A stretch of 64,000 bases of DNA from DASVHS01 sp035468985 (GCA_035468985.1 DATISF010000058.1:47941-111940), one strand, 5' to 3'; counted from the stretch's first letter, positions 42,822-51,651 are shown. Made by a program: numbers and translations. Notes: generated by a model from the letters alone, not told the origin.

Positions 42822-42884
42822 TCTGAGCGAAGCGAAGAATCTCGTTCGAGGCGTAAGAGATCCTTCGCTACGCTCAGGATGACG
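42816..42884. repeat. Hairpin repeat between two divergent glycosyltransferase genes
   Basis: CGTCATTCTGAGCGAAGCG is inverted as CGCTACGCTCAGGATGACG. The element fills the divergent intergenic region. Its left end contains the start codon of the minus-strand gene, and its right end lies 8 bases before the plus-strand ATG. Confidence 0.9.
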
Positions 42885-42892
42885 AAACAACT

Positions 42893-44083
42893 ATGAAGCT
42901 TATCGTTCAAATCCCTGCTTACAACGAGGAAGCGACCATCGCGGCCGCTCTCCGCGACATTCCGAAGAAGATCGACGGCGTTACCGCGGTCGAGACCCTG
43001 GTCATCGACGACGGCTCCTTCGACAAGACCGCCGAGACGGCGAAGAAGGCGGGGGCAACGCACGTTGTGCAGCTGAAAACGCATCGCGGCTTGTCCGCGG
43101 CGTTCGTCGCCGGCATCGACGCCGCTCTCCGACTCGGGGCCGACGTCATCGTGAACACCGACGCCGACAACCAGTACAGCGGCGCCGACATCGCGCGGCT
43201 CGTGTACCCGATCCTCAAGGGAAGCGCCGAAGTCGTGATCGGAGATCGCGAAGTCGGCAAATCGGCTCACATGTCGCCGCTCAAGAAACTTCTGCAGCGC
43301 CTCGGCAGCTGGACGGTCGGAAAAGCGTCCGGCGTGGCGGTGACCGATGCCACGAGCGGCTTCCGCGCATTCTCGCGTGAAGCGGCCATGCAGATCAACG
43401 TCTTCAATCCCTTCACGTACACGCTCGAGACCGTGATCCAGGCCGGCAACCGCAATCTCGGCGTTCAGAGCGTCGCGGTGCGAACGAATGCTCCGACGCG
43501 TCCCTCGCGGCTCTATCGCGGAGTGGGGACGTATCTGCGCAAATCGGTGGCCACGATCTTCCGTGTCTACGCGCTCTATCGGCCGCTGAAAACGTTCTTC
43601 GCCATCGGCGCGCTGCTCATGCTCGCCGGCATCATTCTCGGCGGACGCTTTCTGGTTTACCGCTCCGGCCACGTCCAGTCGCTGATCCTCGCGGCGGTCT
43701 TTCTGATCACCGGCTTTCAGACGATGCTGATCGCGCTGCTCGCCGATCTCATCGCTGTGAACCGGCGTCTGAGCGAGGACATCCTGCTGCGCATCAAGCG
43801 CCTGGAGATGCCGCAGCACAAACGCGACGCGCGCCCGCAGCGCGAGCGTCATCCGCGCCGCGAAGAGCGTCCCGCCGCCGCCGCGCCCGGCAAGTCGGAG
43901 ACGCAGTGGGTGTGGCTCCTCGACGAGGGCAAGCTTCAGGATACGTTGGTCACGGAGCCGGAGACCGAAGCCGCGCCGCAGCCCGAGGCGCCGTCAGGTC
44001 CGCGCCGCCGCCGTCGCCGTCGCGGAGGCATCCGCCATCATGCCGAGCTGCCGGGAAATCGCGGGAAGCACCTGGAAGAGTAG
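42893..44083 (+). CDS. Polyprenyl-phosphate glycosyltransferase (DPM1/ArnC-like, GT2)
   Basis: The 396-residue protein has a GT2 domain: VQIPAYNEEATIAAALRDIP, VIDDGSFDKT, the DADNQYSGADI metal site and the GDREVGKSAHMS region. This matches enzymes that load a sugar onto undecaprenyl phosphate. Two to three membrane helices follow (FFAIGALLMLAGIILG, LILAAVFLITGFQTMLIALL). A basic, Arg- and Pro-rich tail of about 90 residues ends in RRRRRRRGG and is of unknown role. It is divergent from the GT2 gene at 41895 and ends 3 bases before the CTAG flanking a repeat element. Confidence 0.88.
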   Translation: MKLIVQIPAYNEEATIAAALRDIPKKIDGVTAVETLVIDDGSFDKTAETAKKAGATHVVQLKTHRGLSAAFVAGIDAALRLGADVIVNTDADNQYSGADIARLVYPILKGSAEVVIGDREVGKSAHMSPLKKLLQRLGSWTVGKASGVAVTDATSGFRAFSREAAMQINVFNPFTYTLETVIQAGNRNLGVQSVAVRTNAPTRPSRLYRGVGTYLRKSVATIFRVYALYRPLKTFFAIGALLMLAGIILGGRFLVYRSGHVQSLILAAVFLITGFQTMLIALLADLIAVNRRLSEDILLRIKRLEMPQHKRDARPQRERHPRREERPAAAAPGKSETQWVWLLDEGKLQDTLVTEPETEAAPQPEAPSGPRRRRRRRGGIRHHAELPGNRGKHLEE

Positions 44084-44086
44084 GCC

Positions 44087-44233
44087 CTAGGGAACCTCTG
44101 AACAAGCGTCATCCTGAGTCGGCGAAGCGCGACGAAGGATCTCAGCATCCGAAAACGCCTGCCATTTCGAGATCCTTCGCCGTCTTCGCGGCTCAGGATG
44201 ACGTGAACAACGACTTGTTCAGAGCTTCCCTAG
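44087..44233. repeat. Complete CTAG-flanked palindromic element with terminal inverted repeats
   Basis: This is the clearest copy. CTAG (44087-44090), then 139 bases starting GGAACCTCTGAACAAG and ending CTTGTTCAGAGCTTCC, then CTAG (44230-44233). Internal inverted arms are GTCATCCTGAGTCGGCGAAG and TTCGCGGCTCAGGATGACG. It lies between two genes. Confidence 0.92.
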
Positions 44234-44235
44234 GC

Positions 44236-45030
44236 CTATGCGTAGGCGTTGATGAAATGCGCCGTCACCGCCGCGGCGTACTCCAGCTCTCGCGGTACGT
44301 GCACCAGGGGATGGATTGCGTTGTACGTGTGGCTGGCCGCTTCGATCACGAGCAGCGATGAGTCGGGCGCGCGCGCGGCGATCTCGCGCGACTCCACGAG
44401 TGGCACGCTCTCGTCGCGCCCGCCGTGCACCGACAGAAGCGGCACGCTCAGCCGTGCGGCGGAATCGAGGATGTCCAGCCGCGAGGCGTGCTTCTCGTAA
44501 TCGTCGAGGATCGCCGTCGACATCGGCATCAGCTGCTTCGTCCGCGAATTCTCGACCTGCAGCGTCCCTTCGGCACGCCACTTCTTCTTGGTGGCCTTGT
44601 CCCAACGGTCGGCGCGAGCGATGGAGCTCCATGTGACGACGCCAACGAGGTCATCGATCTCGCGCGCCGCAAGCAGTGCGATCCCGCCTCCGCGCGAGTG
44701 CCCGAGAAGAAAGAGAGGAAGGCCGCGAAACTCCGCGTGGACGTAGTGGACGACATCCATGAGATCGTGGATCTGCGTCGTGTACGTGTCGCCGGCAAAC
44801 AGATCGAGGCGGTCGAACGTGTCGGGGTTCTCGCCGATCCCGCTGCGCGACATGTTGAAGCGCGCGACGGCAATCCCCTCGTCGCAGAGCGACTCCGCGA
44901 CCCATGGAAAGAATCCCCAGTCCTTGAATCCCTTGAAGCCGTGAACGATGACGGCCAGAGCGCGAGCCTCGCGCGGCGCGTCGATGGCGCCGCGGATCGA
45001 AAGCCCCTCGCGTGATGTCAGCTCAAACAT
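44236..45030 (-). CDS. Alpha/beta-hydrolase fold protein
   Basis: The 264-residue hydrolase has IVHGFKGFKDWGFFPW (oxyanion region), the nucleophile elbow GHSRGGGIALL (Ser), the acid Asp in VHGGRDESVPL and the catalytic His in ASHTYNAIHPL. This serine hydrolase/dienelactone-hydrolase-like type acts on unknown esters. Its start overlaps the end of ychF by 8 bases, so they are one transcript. The stop is 3 bases after the right CTAG of the repeat element. Confidence 0.88.
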   Translation of the reverse strand: MFELTSREGLSIRGAIDAPREARALAVIVHGFKGFKDWGFFPWVAESLCDEGIAVARFNMSRSGIGENPDTFDRLDLFAGDTYTTQIHDLMDVVHYVHAEFRGLPLFLLGHSRGGGIALLAAREIDDLVGVVTWSSIARADRWDKATKKKWRAEGTLQVENSRTKQLMPMSTAILDDYEKHASRLDILDSAARLSVPLLSVHGGRDESVPLVESREIAARAPDSSLLVIEAASHTYNAIHPLVHVPRELEYAAAVTAHFINAYA

Positions 45031-46117
45031 TGAACCGGAACAGGATCACGTCCCCGTCCTGAACTTCGTAGTCCTTCCCCTCGCTGCGCATCTTCCCGGC
45101 CGCGCGCGCGCCCTGCTCGCCGCCGCTGCCGATGTAATCGTCGTAAGCGATCGTCTCCGCGCGAATGAATCCGCGCTCGAAATCGCTGTGGATCACGCCG
45201 GCTGCCTGCGGCGCCTTCGATCCGCGGTGGATCGTCCATGCGCGCGCCTCTTTCGGACCGGCGGTGAAGAATGTCTCGAGGCCGAGGAGTTTGTACGCCG
45301 CGCGGATGAGGACGTCGAGACCGGGCTCGGGCAATCCCATCTCCAGCAGAAAGTCGCGGCGCTCCTCCGGCGGAAGCTGCGCGATCTGCGCTTCGAGCTC
45401 GCCGCAGATCACGACCACCTCGCCGCCCTTGTCCGCGGCGATCTTGCGCACCTTCTTCAGCAGATCGGTTTCCTTCCCGAGATCCGCTTCGGCGACGTTC
45501 GCGACGAACAGCACCGGCTTCATCGTGATGAGGTTCAGCTCGCGCAGCGCGTTCTTTTCATCCTCGGTGAAGTCGACCGCGCGCAGCGGCGTTCCCTTGT
45601 CGATCGCCTCGATCGCTTTCTTCAGGGCCTCGGCGGCGTGCTGCTGATCTTTCTGCCCCACACGGGCGAGGCGTCCGACCCGGTCGAATTTCTTGTTGAG
45701 GGCGTCGAGGTCGGCAAGCATCAGCTCCGTCTCGATGATCTCGATGTCGCGCTCGGGATCGACGGTCGCCTCGACGTGCACGACGTTCGGGTCGATGAAG
45801 CAGCGGACCACGTGCAGGATGGCATCGGTCTCGCGGATGTTCGCCAGGAACTGGTTGCCGAGGCCTTCGCCTTTGCTGGCGCCGCGAACGAGGCCGGCGA
45901 TGTCGACGACTTTCAGATCGGTGTAGACGGTCTGCTTGCTCTCGGCCAGCTCGGCGAGCTTCTGGAGACGCTTGTCGATGACGGGAACGATGCCGACGTT
46001 CGGCTCGATCGTGCAGAACGGATAGTTGGCGCTCTGCGCCCCTGCTGCGGTGAGTGCGTTGAAAATGGTCGACTTGCCCACGTTGGGGAGGCCGACGATG
46101 CCGACTGAGAGACCCAT
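45023..46117 (-). CDS. ychF: Redox-regulated ATPase/GTPase YchF (OLA1)
   Basis: The 364-residue Obg-family protein (E. coli 363) has the P-loop GLPNVGKST, VVDIAGLVRGASKGEGLGNQFL (switch region) and NVAEADL, the altered NxxE nucleotide-specificity motif that favours ATP. The C-terminal TGS domain ends in the FERGFIRAETIAYDDYIG segment. It associates with ribosomes and stress responses. ATG 46117 starts MGLSVGIVGLPN as in the family; upstream codons are repeat-derived. Confidence 0.96.
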   Translation of the reverse strand: MGLSVGIVGLPNVGKSTIFNALTAAGAQSANYPFCTIEPNVGIVPVIDKRLQKLAELAESKQTVYTDLKVVDIAGLVRGASKGEGLGNQFLANIRETDAILHVVRCFIDPNVVHVEATVDPERDIEIIETELMLADLDALNKKFDRVGRLARVGQKDQQHAAEALKKAIEAIDKGTPLRAVDFTEDEKNALRELNLITMKPVLFVANVAEADLGKETDLLKKVRKIAADKGGEVVVICGELEAQIAQLPPEERRDFLLEMGLPEPGLDVLIRAAYKLLGLETFFTAGPKEARAWTIHRGSKAPQAAGVIHSDFERGFIRAETIAYDDYIGSGGEQGARAAGKMRSEGKDYEVQDGDVILFRFNV

Positions 46118-46156
46118 ACCGCGCGGCGTGAACGGTTTCGGCGTCGCGCCGATTCC

Positions 46157-46232
46157 AAGGCAGAAGGCAGAGGGCACAAGGCAGAAGTGCCTTGAATCAA
46201 CCTTCTGCCTTATGCCCTCTGCCTTCTGCCTT
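46157..46232. repeat. Inverted pair of AGAAGGC heptamer arrays
   Basis: Two 31-base arms (46157-46187 and 46202-46232) differ at one position and face each other across 14 bases. The right arm provides the last residues of glucokinase (KAEGRGHKAEG) and its stop region. The left arm is just upstream of ychF. Confidence 0.92.
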
Positions 46233-47141
46233 CGCCCTGGCCGCCGCCCCGATCAACCCGACATGCTCGTTCACGATGAGATCGACCGGCATCTCGCGCA
46301 GAAGCTCGACGAAGCGGCCTTTGCGGAGAAACGCGGCCATGAAACGGCCGTCTGTGAAGAACGGCTGGTTCTTCGCGGCGACGCCGCCGGCGAGAAACAC
46401 GCCGCCGCGTGCCAACACGCGCAGCGCAGCATTGCCAGCCTCGGCTCCGTAGATGTCGACGAAAATCTCGAACGTGCGCACCGCGGTATCGTCACCGCTT
46501 CGCGCGAGCTCGGCGATCCCGGCGGGATCTTCGCGACGTCCGGCCAGGAACTCGTAGATGTTCGTGAGTCCCATGCCGGAGATGACGCGCTCCCAGCTCA
46601 CGTGTCCATATTTCTTCTGCAACGCCGCCAGGAGCCGCATCTGCTCTTCATCCTGCGGCGCGAAATCCGCGTGCCCGCCCTCGGACGGAATCACAACCCA
46701 TTCATCGCGATGCCGCGTGACCATCGCCTCGCCCAGTCCCGTTCCCGCGCCAAGGATCGCAATCGGCGCGCCGCGGTCCCGTGTTCCCTGCTGCAGGCTC
46801 ACGAGATCGGCCGGGCCGAGAAGCGGAACGCCGAGGGCCACGGCGAAGAAGTCGTTGATCAGTTCGACGTGCGGAATGCCGAAGCCACGCTGCAGTTCCG
46901 CCGAATCGATCAGCCACTTCAGGTTCGTGACTTCGGCGCGCGAGGCCAGAACCGGACCGGCCACGGCGAAACATGCGGCTTCGATCGGCGCGGAACAGAA
47001 CGGGATGAACTCGCGCAGAAGATCGTCGAATGTCCGGTAACGCGCGCTGTCGAACCGCGTTTCGGCCGAAATCGCTCCGGACGATTCGACACAGCGGAGA
47101 AGCGTCTTGGTGCCGCCGATGTCGCCGGCGATGACGCTCAC
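46197..47141 (-). CDS. glk: Glucokinase (Glk family)
   Basis: The 314-residue ATP-dependent glucokinase has the phosphate-1 motif AGDIGGTKTLL, FAVAGPVLASRAEVTNL, the sugar-binding INDFFAVALG, GAGTGLGEAMV and EGGHADFAP, and the C-terminal FLAGGVAAKNQPF. It phosphorylates glucose for glycolysis. It starts at GTG 47141. The last 13 or so residues (AKAEGRGHKAEG) are translated heptamer repeat, so the natural C-terminus is near VGLIGAAAR. Confidence 0.95.
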   Translation of the reverse strand: MSVIAGDIGGTKTLLRCVESSGAISAETRFDSARYRTFDDLLREFIPFCSAPIEAACFAVAGPVLASRAEVTNLKWLIDSAELQRGFGIPHVELINDFFAVALGVPLLGPADLVSLQQGTRDRGAPIAILGAGTGLGEAMVTRHRDEWVVIPSEGGHADFAPQDEEQMRLLAALQKKYGHVSWERVISGMGLTNIYEFLAGRREDPAGIAELARSGDDTAVRTFEIFVDIYGAEAGNAALRVLARGGVFLAGGVAAKNQPFFTDGRFMAAFLRKGRFVELLREMPVDLIVNEHVGLIGAAARAKAEGRGHKAEG

Positions 47142-47277
47142 GACTCGGGCTGCTCCCGCTCCGCCATGGAGGAATCATAAAGGAAGGCCAGCCCGGTCAT
47201 CTGCTGGCGATCCAGACGAATCGGACTGGCCCTCGGGGTTTCCCGTTTCGCAAACTGGAAACGGCCCGGCCCTCGGA

Positions 47278-47306
47278 TTTACAAGCGGTGAAATTGCCGA
47301 TACAGT
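47278..47306 (+). promoter_or_regulatory. Sigma-70-like promoter of the HTH gene
   Basis: TTTACA (47278-47283), a 17-base spacer and TACAGT (47301-47306) are followed by an AAGAGG SD six bases before ATG 47334. A small inverted repeat, CCGTTTC-N8-GAAACGG (47243-47264), lies just upstream and could be an operator. Confidence 0.7.
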
Positions 47307-47333
47307 GAATCGTTCTTTTCAAAGAGGCGAACC

Positions 47334-47744
47334 ATGACCATCGGGGAGCGGTTGCGAAGCGCCCGGCAGGCGCAGGAAGTATCGCTCACGGAGATTGCCG
47401 CGAAAGCGGGAATCAGCGCTGCGACGCTGTCACGCATCGAGACAGACAAGCAGGGACTCGACCTCGGTCTGTTCCTGACGCTGGCGCAAGTACTGAAGGC
47501 CGATCCGAACCAGCTCCTTGGTGAGCACGACGTTGACGAAGAATCCGATCCTCTGGCCAGGAGAATTGAGGCCCTGGGCTCAGCAGATCGCACGCAGCTG
47601 TGGCGCGACCTGACAACGGCCCGGCGGGAGCGCCGGCGAACGGCCCGGCCGGATCTCACCGACCAGTTCGAGGAGCTTGCGGCGCAGTTCGAGTACATCC
47701 GCCAGCAGATCGAATCCGTCCGTTCGAACCTGCGCCGGAAATAA
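47334..47744 (+). CDS. XRE-family HTH transcriptional regulator
   Basis: The 136-residue protein has an N-terminal lambda-repressor-like helix-turn-helix (GERLRSARQAQEVSLTEIAA, then GISAATLSRIET). The C-terminal half is helical and charged (LWRDLTTARRERRRTARPD ... EYIRQQIESVRSN) and may form a coiled-coil dimer. No ligand domain is present. It has its own promoter. The CheB-CheR fusion gene converges on it with 9 bases between the stops. Confidence 0.88.
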   Translation: MTIGERLRSARQAQEVSLTEIAAKAGISAATLSRIETDKQGLDLGLFLTLAQVLKADPNQLLGEHDVDEESDPLARRIEALGSADRTQLWRDLTTARRERRRTARPDLTDQFEELAAQFEYIRQQIESVRSNLRRK

Positions 47745-47753
47745 GCGCGACTC

Positions 47754-50303
47754 CTACCGGAGCTCGACGAGCACCAGCACCGCGCCGTCGATCTTGTTGT
47801 CCATCGTCCGGTACGGCCGGACCCGCAGCGAGAACGCGCGGCCCGTGCGATCATTCACATCGACCTCGCGCGTCTCCAGGGTCTCGATCACACCTGAGGC
47901 CAGCTCGCCGAGGTTGTCGAGGAGGAGCGGGGTCCTGATCTCGGTGACGGAACGGCCGATGTCCGAAGGACCGATGTTCAGCACACGTTGCGCCCCCGGA
48001 TTGAAACGCCGGACCCGCAGCCCCTGGTCGAGCATCACGATCGGGATGTCGACCGCGGTCAGGATGTTCACGAGATCGTTGTTGACGACCGCCAGCTCCT
48101 GATTGCGATTCTCGAGCTCTTCGTTGAGCGTCAGCAGCTCTTCGTTGCTCGATTGCAGCTCCTCCTTCGCGGTTTCGAGCTCCTCGTTCGTGCTTTGCAG
48201 CTCTTCGTTGCTCGACTGGATCTCTTCGTTGGCCGAGCGGAGCTCCTCGTTCATCGCCTCCTGTTCTTCGATGATCGACTGCAGATACTCGCGCGTCGCA
48301 TCGAGCTCGCGCCTGAGCCGCGTGGCCTTCTTTTCATCCTCGGGCTCGGCCCGCTTCGTCCCGCGCTGAAGGGCGGGTTTCTTTTTCTCAGGCGGTCGCT
48401 GCTCGAACAGGATGATGAGCAGTTTCTCTTTCGCCGGCGAGGCAAACGGGATGACCTCGAGATTCGCCAGGATCGAGCCGCCGTTGTTCCTGATGCGGAT
48501 CGATTCACGTTTCACCGGGGCGTCCGTTTTCCTCGCTGCCTGAATCGCGTCGCGCAGCTCTCCGAGCAGCCCCTCCCGCGCCATCTTCAGGAGGTTGAAA
48601 CTGGCGGTACCGGGAGCGGGTTCCAGGAATGAGCTCGTGCGGCCGCGAAACTGCAGAACATCGAGATTCTCGTTCACGATGACGCCGACCGGTGCGTACC
48701 GGGCAAGAAGAACGCGATCGGCTTCACGAAACAGATTGCCTGCGCTCGTGACAGCTTCGTTCATTGGAGGCCTTTCGGAGATCTCGTGCGGGGAATGCTC
48801 GATGCCCGCCGGAAACGGGAGCACGGCTTCCCGCTTCCGGTAGATCCTGTGCTTTCGATCGAACGGGGAGAAGAGATCGGCAAAACTGCCGATCGTCTCC
48901 GAACTGCCAAGGAGGAGGTATCCGCCCGGATTGAGTGCGTAGTGAAAGACGGAGATGACGCGCCGCTGCAGAACCGCGCCGAGATAAATCATGACGTTGC
49001 GGCAGGAGATCAGATCGAGCTTTGAGAACGGCGGATCCTTCGTCACGTCCTGCCGCGCGAAGATGCAGCAGTCGCGAACGGCTCTGTTGACTCGATACCA
49101 CTCGTCGCTCTTCGTAAAGAACCGGCGCAGCCGCTCGTCGGGCATCTCCGCGACGACATCCTGTGGGTAGGCGCCGGCGCGCGCGAATTCGATGGCCTTT
49201 TCGCTGATGTCGGTCCCGAAAATCTGAATCGAACAGCGGCTGCCCGTTGCTGCCACGACTTCGAGCGCGGCGATGGCCAGCGAGTAGACTTCTTCTCCGG
49301 TCGCACAACCCGGAACCCAGATGCGGACCGGATGCTCGTGGTCGCGGTCGCGCAGGATCGCCGGCAACACGTCGCGGGCCACGGCCTCGAACACGTCCGG
49401 ATCGCGAAAGAAGCTTGTGACCTGGATCAGCAGGTCGCGGTAGAGCAGATCGAGCTCGGCAGAGTTGTCGCGCACGAGATCCGCGTACTGCTGCGCGTCA
49501 TCGACCTTGCTCAGCGCCATCCGCCGCCGGATGCGCCGTTCGACGGTGGTCGGCTTGTAGTGAGTGAAGTCGGTGCCGCGCGCTTTCCGGAGCGTGGCGA
49601 AGATCCGGGCCATCTCGCGATCGGGCAGCCTCGACCCGCCCTCCATCTGCCCGGTCATGAACGAATGGCGGGCGATCCGGATCAACTCCTGTGCGATCTC
49701 CGCGGGCGGGAGGATGAAATCGACCGCGCCGGCGGCGACGGCGCTCTGCGGCATCGAGCCGAACTTCGCGGTCTCGTCCTGCGCGAACGTGATTCCACCT
49801 TCAGCCTTGATCGCCGTGAGGCCGAGGGAACCGTCGGAAGCGGATCCCGAGAGAATCACACCGATCGCGCGGCCTCCCTGATCCTCGGCCAGGCTGCGGA
49901 ACAGCCTGTCGATGGGCATCGAGGCGGTCGTCCCGCCGGGCTCCAGCTGAAGGGTGCCGCGGCTGACGATCACCTGAGCGTCAGAAGGAGCGACGAAGAC
50001 GCAATCGACCGCGAGCGGCTCGCCGCCTTCGACCTGCCGCACCGGCATCGATGTGGAGCGCGACAGGATCTGCGTCAGCGCGCTGGTGCGCTTCGGCTCC
50101 TGATGCTGGATCACGATGAGAGCCATTCCCGGCTTGTCACCGAGGCCGTGCAGCAGCTCGTTGAATGCTTCCAGGCCTCCGGCCGAAGCGCCGGCCACCA
50201 CGACCGGGAAGAGAGGCTGGGAGAGTGCCGCAGCCGCTTCCGTCGCCTCTGGCGCAGGCGTCGCAGCGGGCTTCGCGTCGTTGTTCTTTGTTCGACCGGC
50301 CAT
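47754..50303 (-). CDS. CheB-CheR-PAS fusion protein (chemotaxis-type methylesterase/methyltransferase)
   Basis: The 849-residue protein has a CheB methylesterase domain with catalytic Ser40 (GASAGG), His67 (VIQHQEP) and Asp157 (SGSASDG). A CheR methyltransferase domain (about 215-480) has CATGEEVYSLAI and FGTDISEKAI. A coiled coil of repeated ELQSTNEELETAKEEL-type heptads (about 670-745) comes next, then a PAS domain. There is no N-terminal receiver domain and no histidine-kinase domain after the PAS, so it is a minimal version of the CheB/CheR signalling fusion. No chemoreceptor or other che gene is nearby. Confidence 0.92.
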   Translation of the reverse strand: MAGRTKNNDAKPAATPAPEATEAAAALSQPLFPVVVAGASAGGLEAFNELLHGLGDKPGMALIVIQHQEPKRTSALTQILSRSTSMPVRQVEGGEPLAVDCVFVAPSDAQVIVSRGTLQLEPGGTTASMPIDRLFRSLAEDQGGRAIGVILSGSASDGSLGLTAIKAEGGITFAQDETAKFGSMPQSAVAAGAVDFILPPAEIAQELIRIARHSFMTGQMEGGSRLPDREMARIFATLRKARGTDFTHYKPTTVERRIRRRMALSKVDDAQQYADLVRDNSAELDLLYRDLLIQVTSFFRDPDVFEAVARDVLPAILRDRDHEHPVRIWVPGCATGEEVYSLAIAALEVVAATGSRCSIQIFGTDISEKAIEFARAGAYPQDVVAEMPDERLRRFFTKSDEWYRVNRAVRDCCIFARQDVTKDPPFSKLDLISCRNVMIYLGAVLQRRVISVFHYALNPGGYLLLGSSETIGSFADLFSPFDRKHRIYRKREAVLPFPAGIEHSPHEISERPPMNEAVTSAGNLFREADRVLLARYAPVGVIVNENLDVLQFRGRTSSFLEPAPGTASFNLLKMAREGLLGELRDAIQAARKTDAPVKRESIRIRNNGGSILANLEVIPFASPAKEKLLIILFEQRPPEKKKPALQRGTKRAEPEDEKKATRLRRELDATREYLQSIIEEQEAMNEELRSANEEIQSSNEELQSTNEELETAKEELQSSNEELLTLNEELENRNQELAVVNNDLVNILTAVDIPIVMLDQGLRVRRFNPGAQRVLNIGPSDIGRSVTEIRTPLLLDNLGELASGVIETLETREVDVNDRTGRAFSLRVRPYRTMDNKIDGAVLVLVELR

Positions 50304-50391
50304 GGAGAGCCGCGAGTCAAATTACCACCGATGACGAGGGGGCGCGCCAGCCTGACGAGCCGTACCTGTCGTCCCACGCGTCCCGGCAACC

Positions 50392-51192
50392 TCAGCCGAC
50401 GTTGCCCGGCGGAAAACCGAAGCTCATGCGGATGGCCGAGTACTCGCGGTCGACCGAGCCGTCAAGGCGGCGAATCGTCAGCGGCGACTCGATCAGCGTC
50501 TCGTAGGACGGTGGGATGTCTTCTTCGCGCGAGGCGGCGAAGACCGCGATCAGCGGCGCGGCGCCTTCCTTGAAGATGATCTCGCGCTTCCGAACGAGCC
50601 GCAGGCTCTGCAGCCGCGTGCCCGCCGGTGCAACGAACGCGAACACGCCGCCCGGCGCGAGGATGCGCTCCGCGGCAGCTTCGTAATCTGCAACGCTGCC
50701 GCGCATCTCGATCCGCGCACCGACGGCCTGCGGATGTTGCGCTTCCACCGCCGTTCCCGGGGGAAAATACGGCGGCGATCCGAGGACGAGATCGAACGGC
50801 GCCTCGCCGGCGAAGATCGCGGGATCGCGGAGATCGCCGTGGCGAATCGTGAAACGCGATTCGAGCCCGTTGTAGCGGATGCTCTTCCGCGCCAGCCGGA
50901 CGGACATCTCCTGCGCTTCGACCGTGACGAACCGCGCGCCGGCGAGACGCCATGCGGCGATGATCGCCACGGAGCCGATGCCCGATCCGAGATCCGCGGC
51001 ACGCTCGACTCGCGGCGCACACGTCGTCCCGTACCACGCCGTCAGGACATCGTCAGTCGAATAGCGATGCCCACTCGCGTACTGAAAGATCCTGAAGTTG
51101 CCGCAGATGTAGTCGAGCGTCTCGCCCGCTTCCGGGTCGATGCCGCCGGGAGGGAACGGACCGGGGCGGGTCCAGCCGCGGTAACCTGTCAT
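50392..51192 (-). CDS. TrmN6-like SAM-dependent methyltransferase
   Basis: The 266-residue enzyme has the SAM-binding AADLGSGIGSVAIIAAW and the nucleobase-methylating signature VLGSPPYFPPG (an SPPY in place of the usual NPPY). It resembles tRNA1(Val) adenine-N6 methyltransferases. YSTDDVLTAWY near residue 43 is also typical. It lies alone between the CheB-CheR gene and a heptamer-repeat hairpin. The exact substrate is unproved. Confidence 0.82.
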   Translation of the reverse strand: MTGYRGWTRPGPFPPGGIDPEAGETLDYICGNFRIFQYASGHRYSTDDVLTAWYGTTCAPRVERAADLGSGIGSVAIIAAWRLAGARFVTVEAQEMSVRLARKSIRYNGLESRFTIRHGDLRDPAIFAGEAPFDLVLGSPPYFPPGTAVEAQHPQAVGARIEMRGSVADYEAAAERILAPGGVFAFVAPAGTRLQSLRLVRKREIIFKEGAAPLIAVFAASREEDIPPSYETLIESPLTIRRLDGSVDREYSAIRMSFGFPPGNVG

Positions 51193-51201
51193 GAAAAGCG
51201 A

Positions 51202-51312
51202 AATGTTGAATGGTGAATGTTGAATGCTGAATGGTGAATGTGGAATGGCTGCGCTTCTAATTCACCATTCATCATTCAACATTCACCATTCAATATTGAA
51301 CATTCGCCATTC
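51202..51312. repeat. Inverted pair of GAATGTT/GAATGGT heptamer arrays
   Basis: About seven units (51202-51248) face a reversed array (51260-51312) with a short spacer. The unit contains TGA in one frame and it is found only between genes, next to yciH. Confidence 0.92.
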
Positions 51313-51324
51313 CCGTTTTTCGGC

Positions 51325-51651
51325 TCACTTGACCCGATACCCGAGCCGCCTCAACTCCTCGGAAACAAGATCGACGTGCTCCCCCTGCACCTCGATTTCC
51401 CCCTCCCGCGCCGCCCCTCCCGCCCCGCAACGCTTCTTCAATTGCGTGGCGAGGTTCGCGAGCGTGGCCGGCGTCAACGAGAATCCGCTGGCGACCGTGA
51501 CGCTCTTGCCCGCGCGCCGCTTCCGGTCGATGGTCACGCGGATCGTCTGCTTCGCCGGCTCGAGGTCGCGCGCGGACGCGGTCTTTCCGCGCTCGCGAAG
51601 GCGCCTCGCTTCTTCGGGATCGCTGGTCCAGACCAGTTTCGAGTCGCTCAC
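51325..51651 (-). CDS. yciH: YciH/SUI1 (eIF1-like) translation factor
   Basis: The 108-residue protein matches E. coli YciH in length. The SUI1 fold is visible in TIRVTIDRKRRAGKSVTVASG...LATQLKKRCGAGGAAREGEIEVQGEHVD. The Lys/Arg-rich loop and the CGAGG turn are the family signature. In bacteria it may influence start-codon selection, which is of interest in a genome with many SD-less starts. It is divergent from the M16 peptidase pair. Confidence 0.92.
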   Translation of the reverse strand: MSDSKLVWTSDPEEARRLRERGKTASARDLEPAKQTIRVTIDRKRRAGKSVTVASGFSLTPATLANLATQLKKRCGAGGAAREGEIEVQGEHVDLVSEELRRLGYRVK

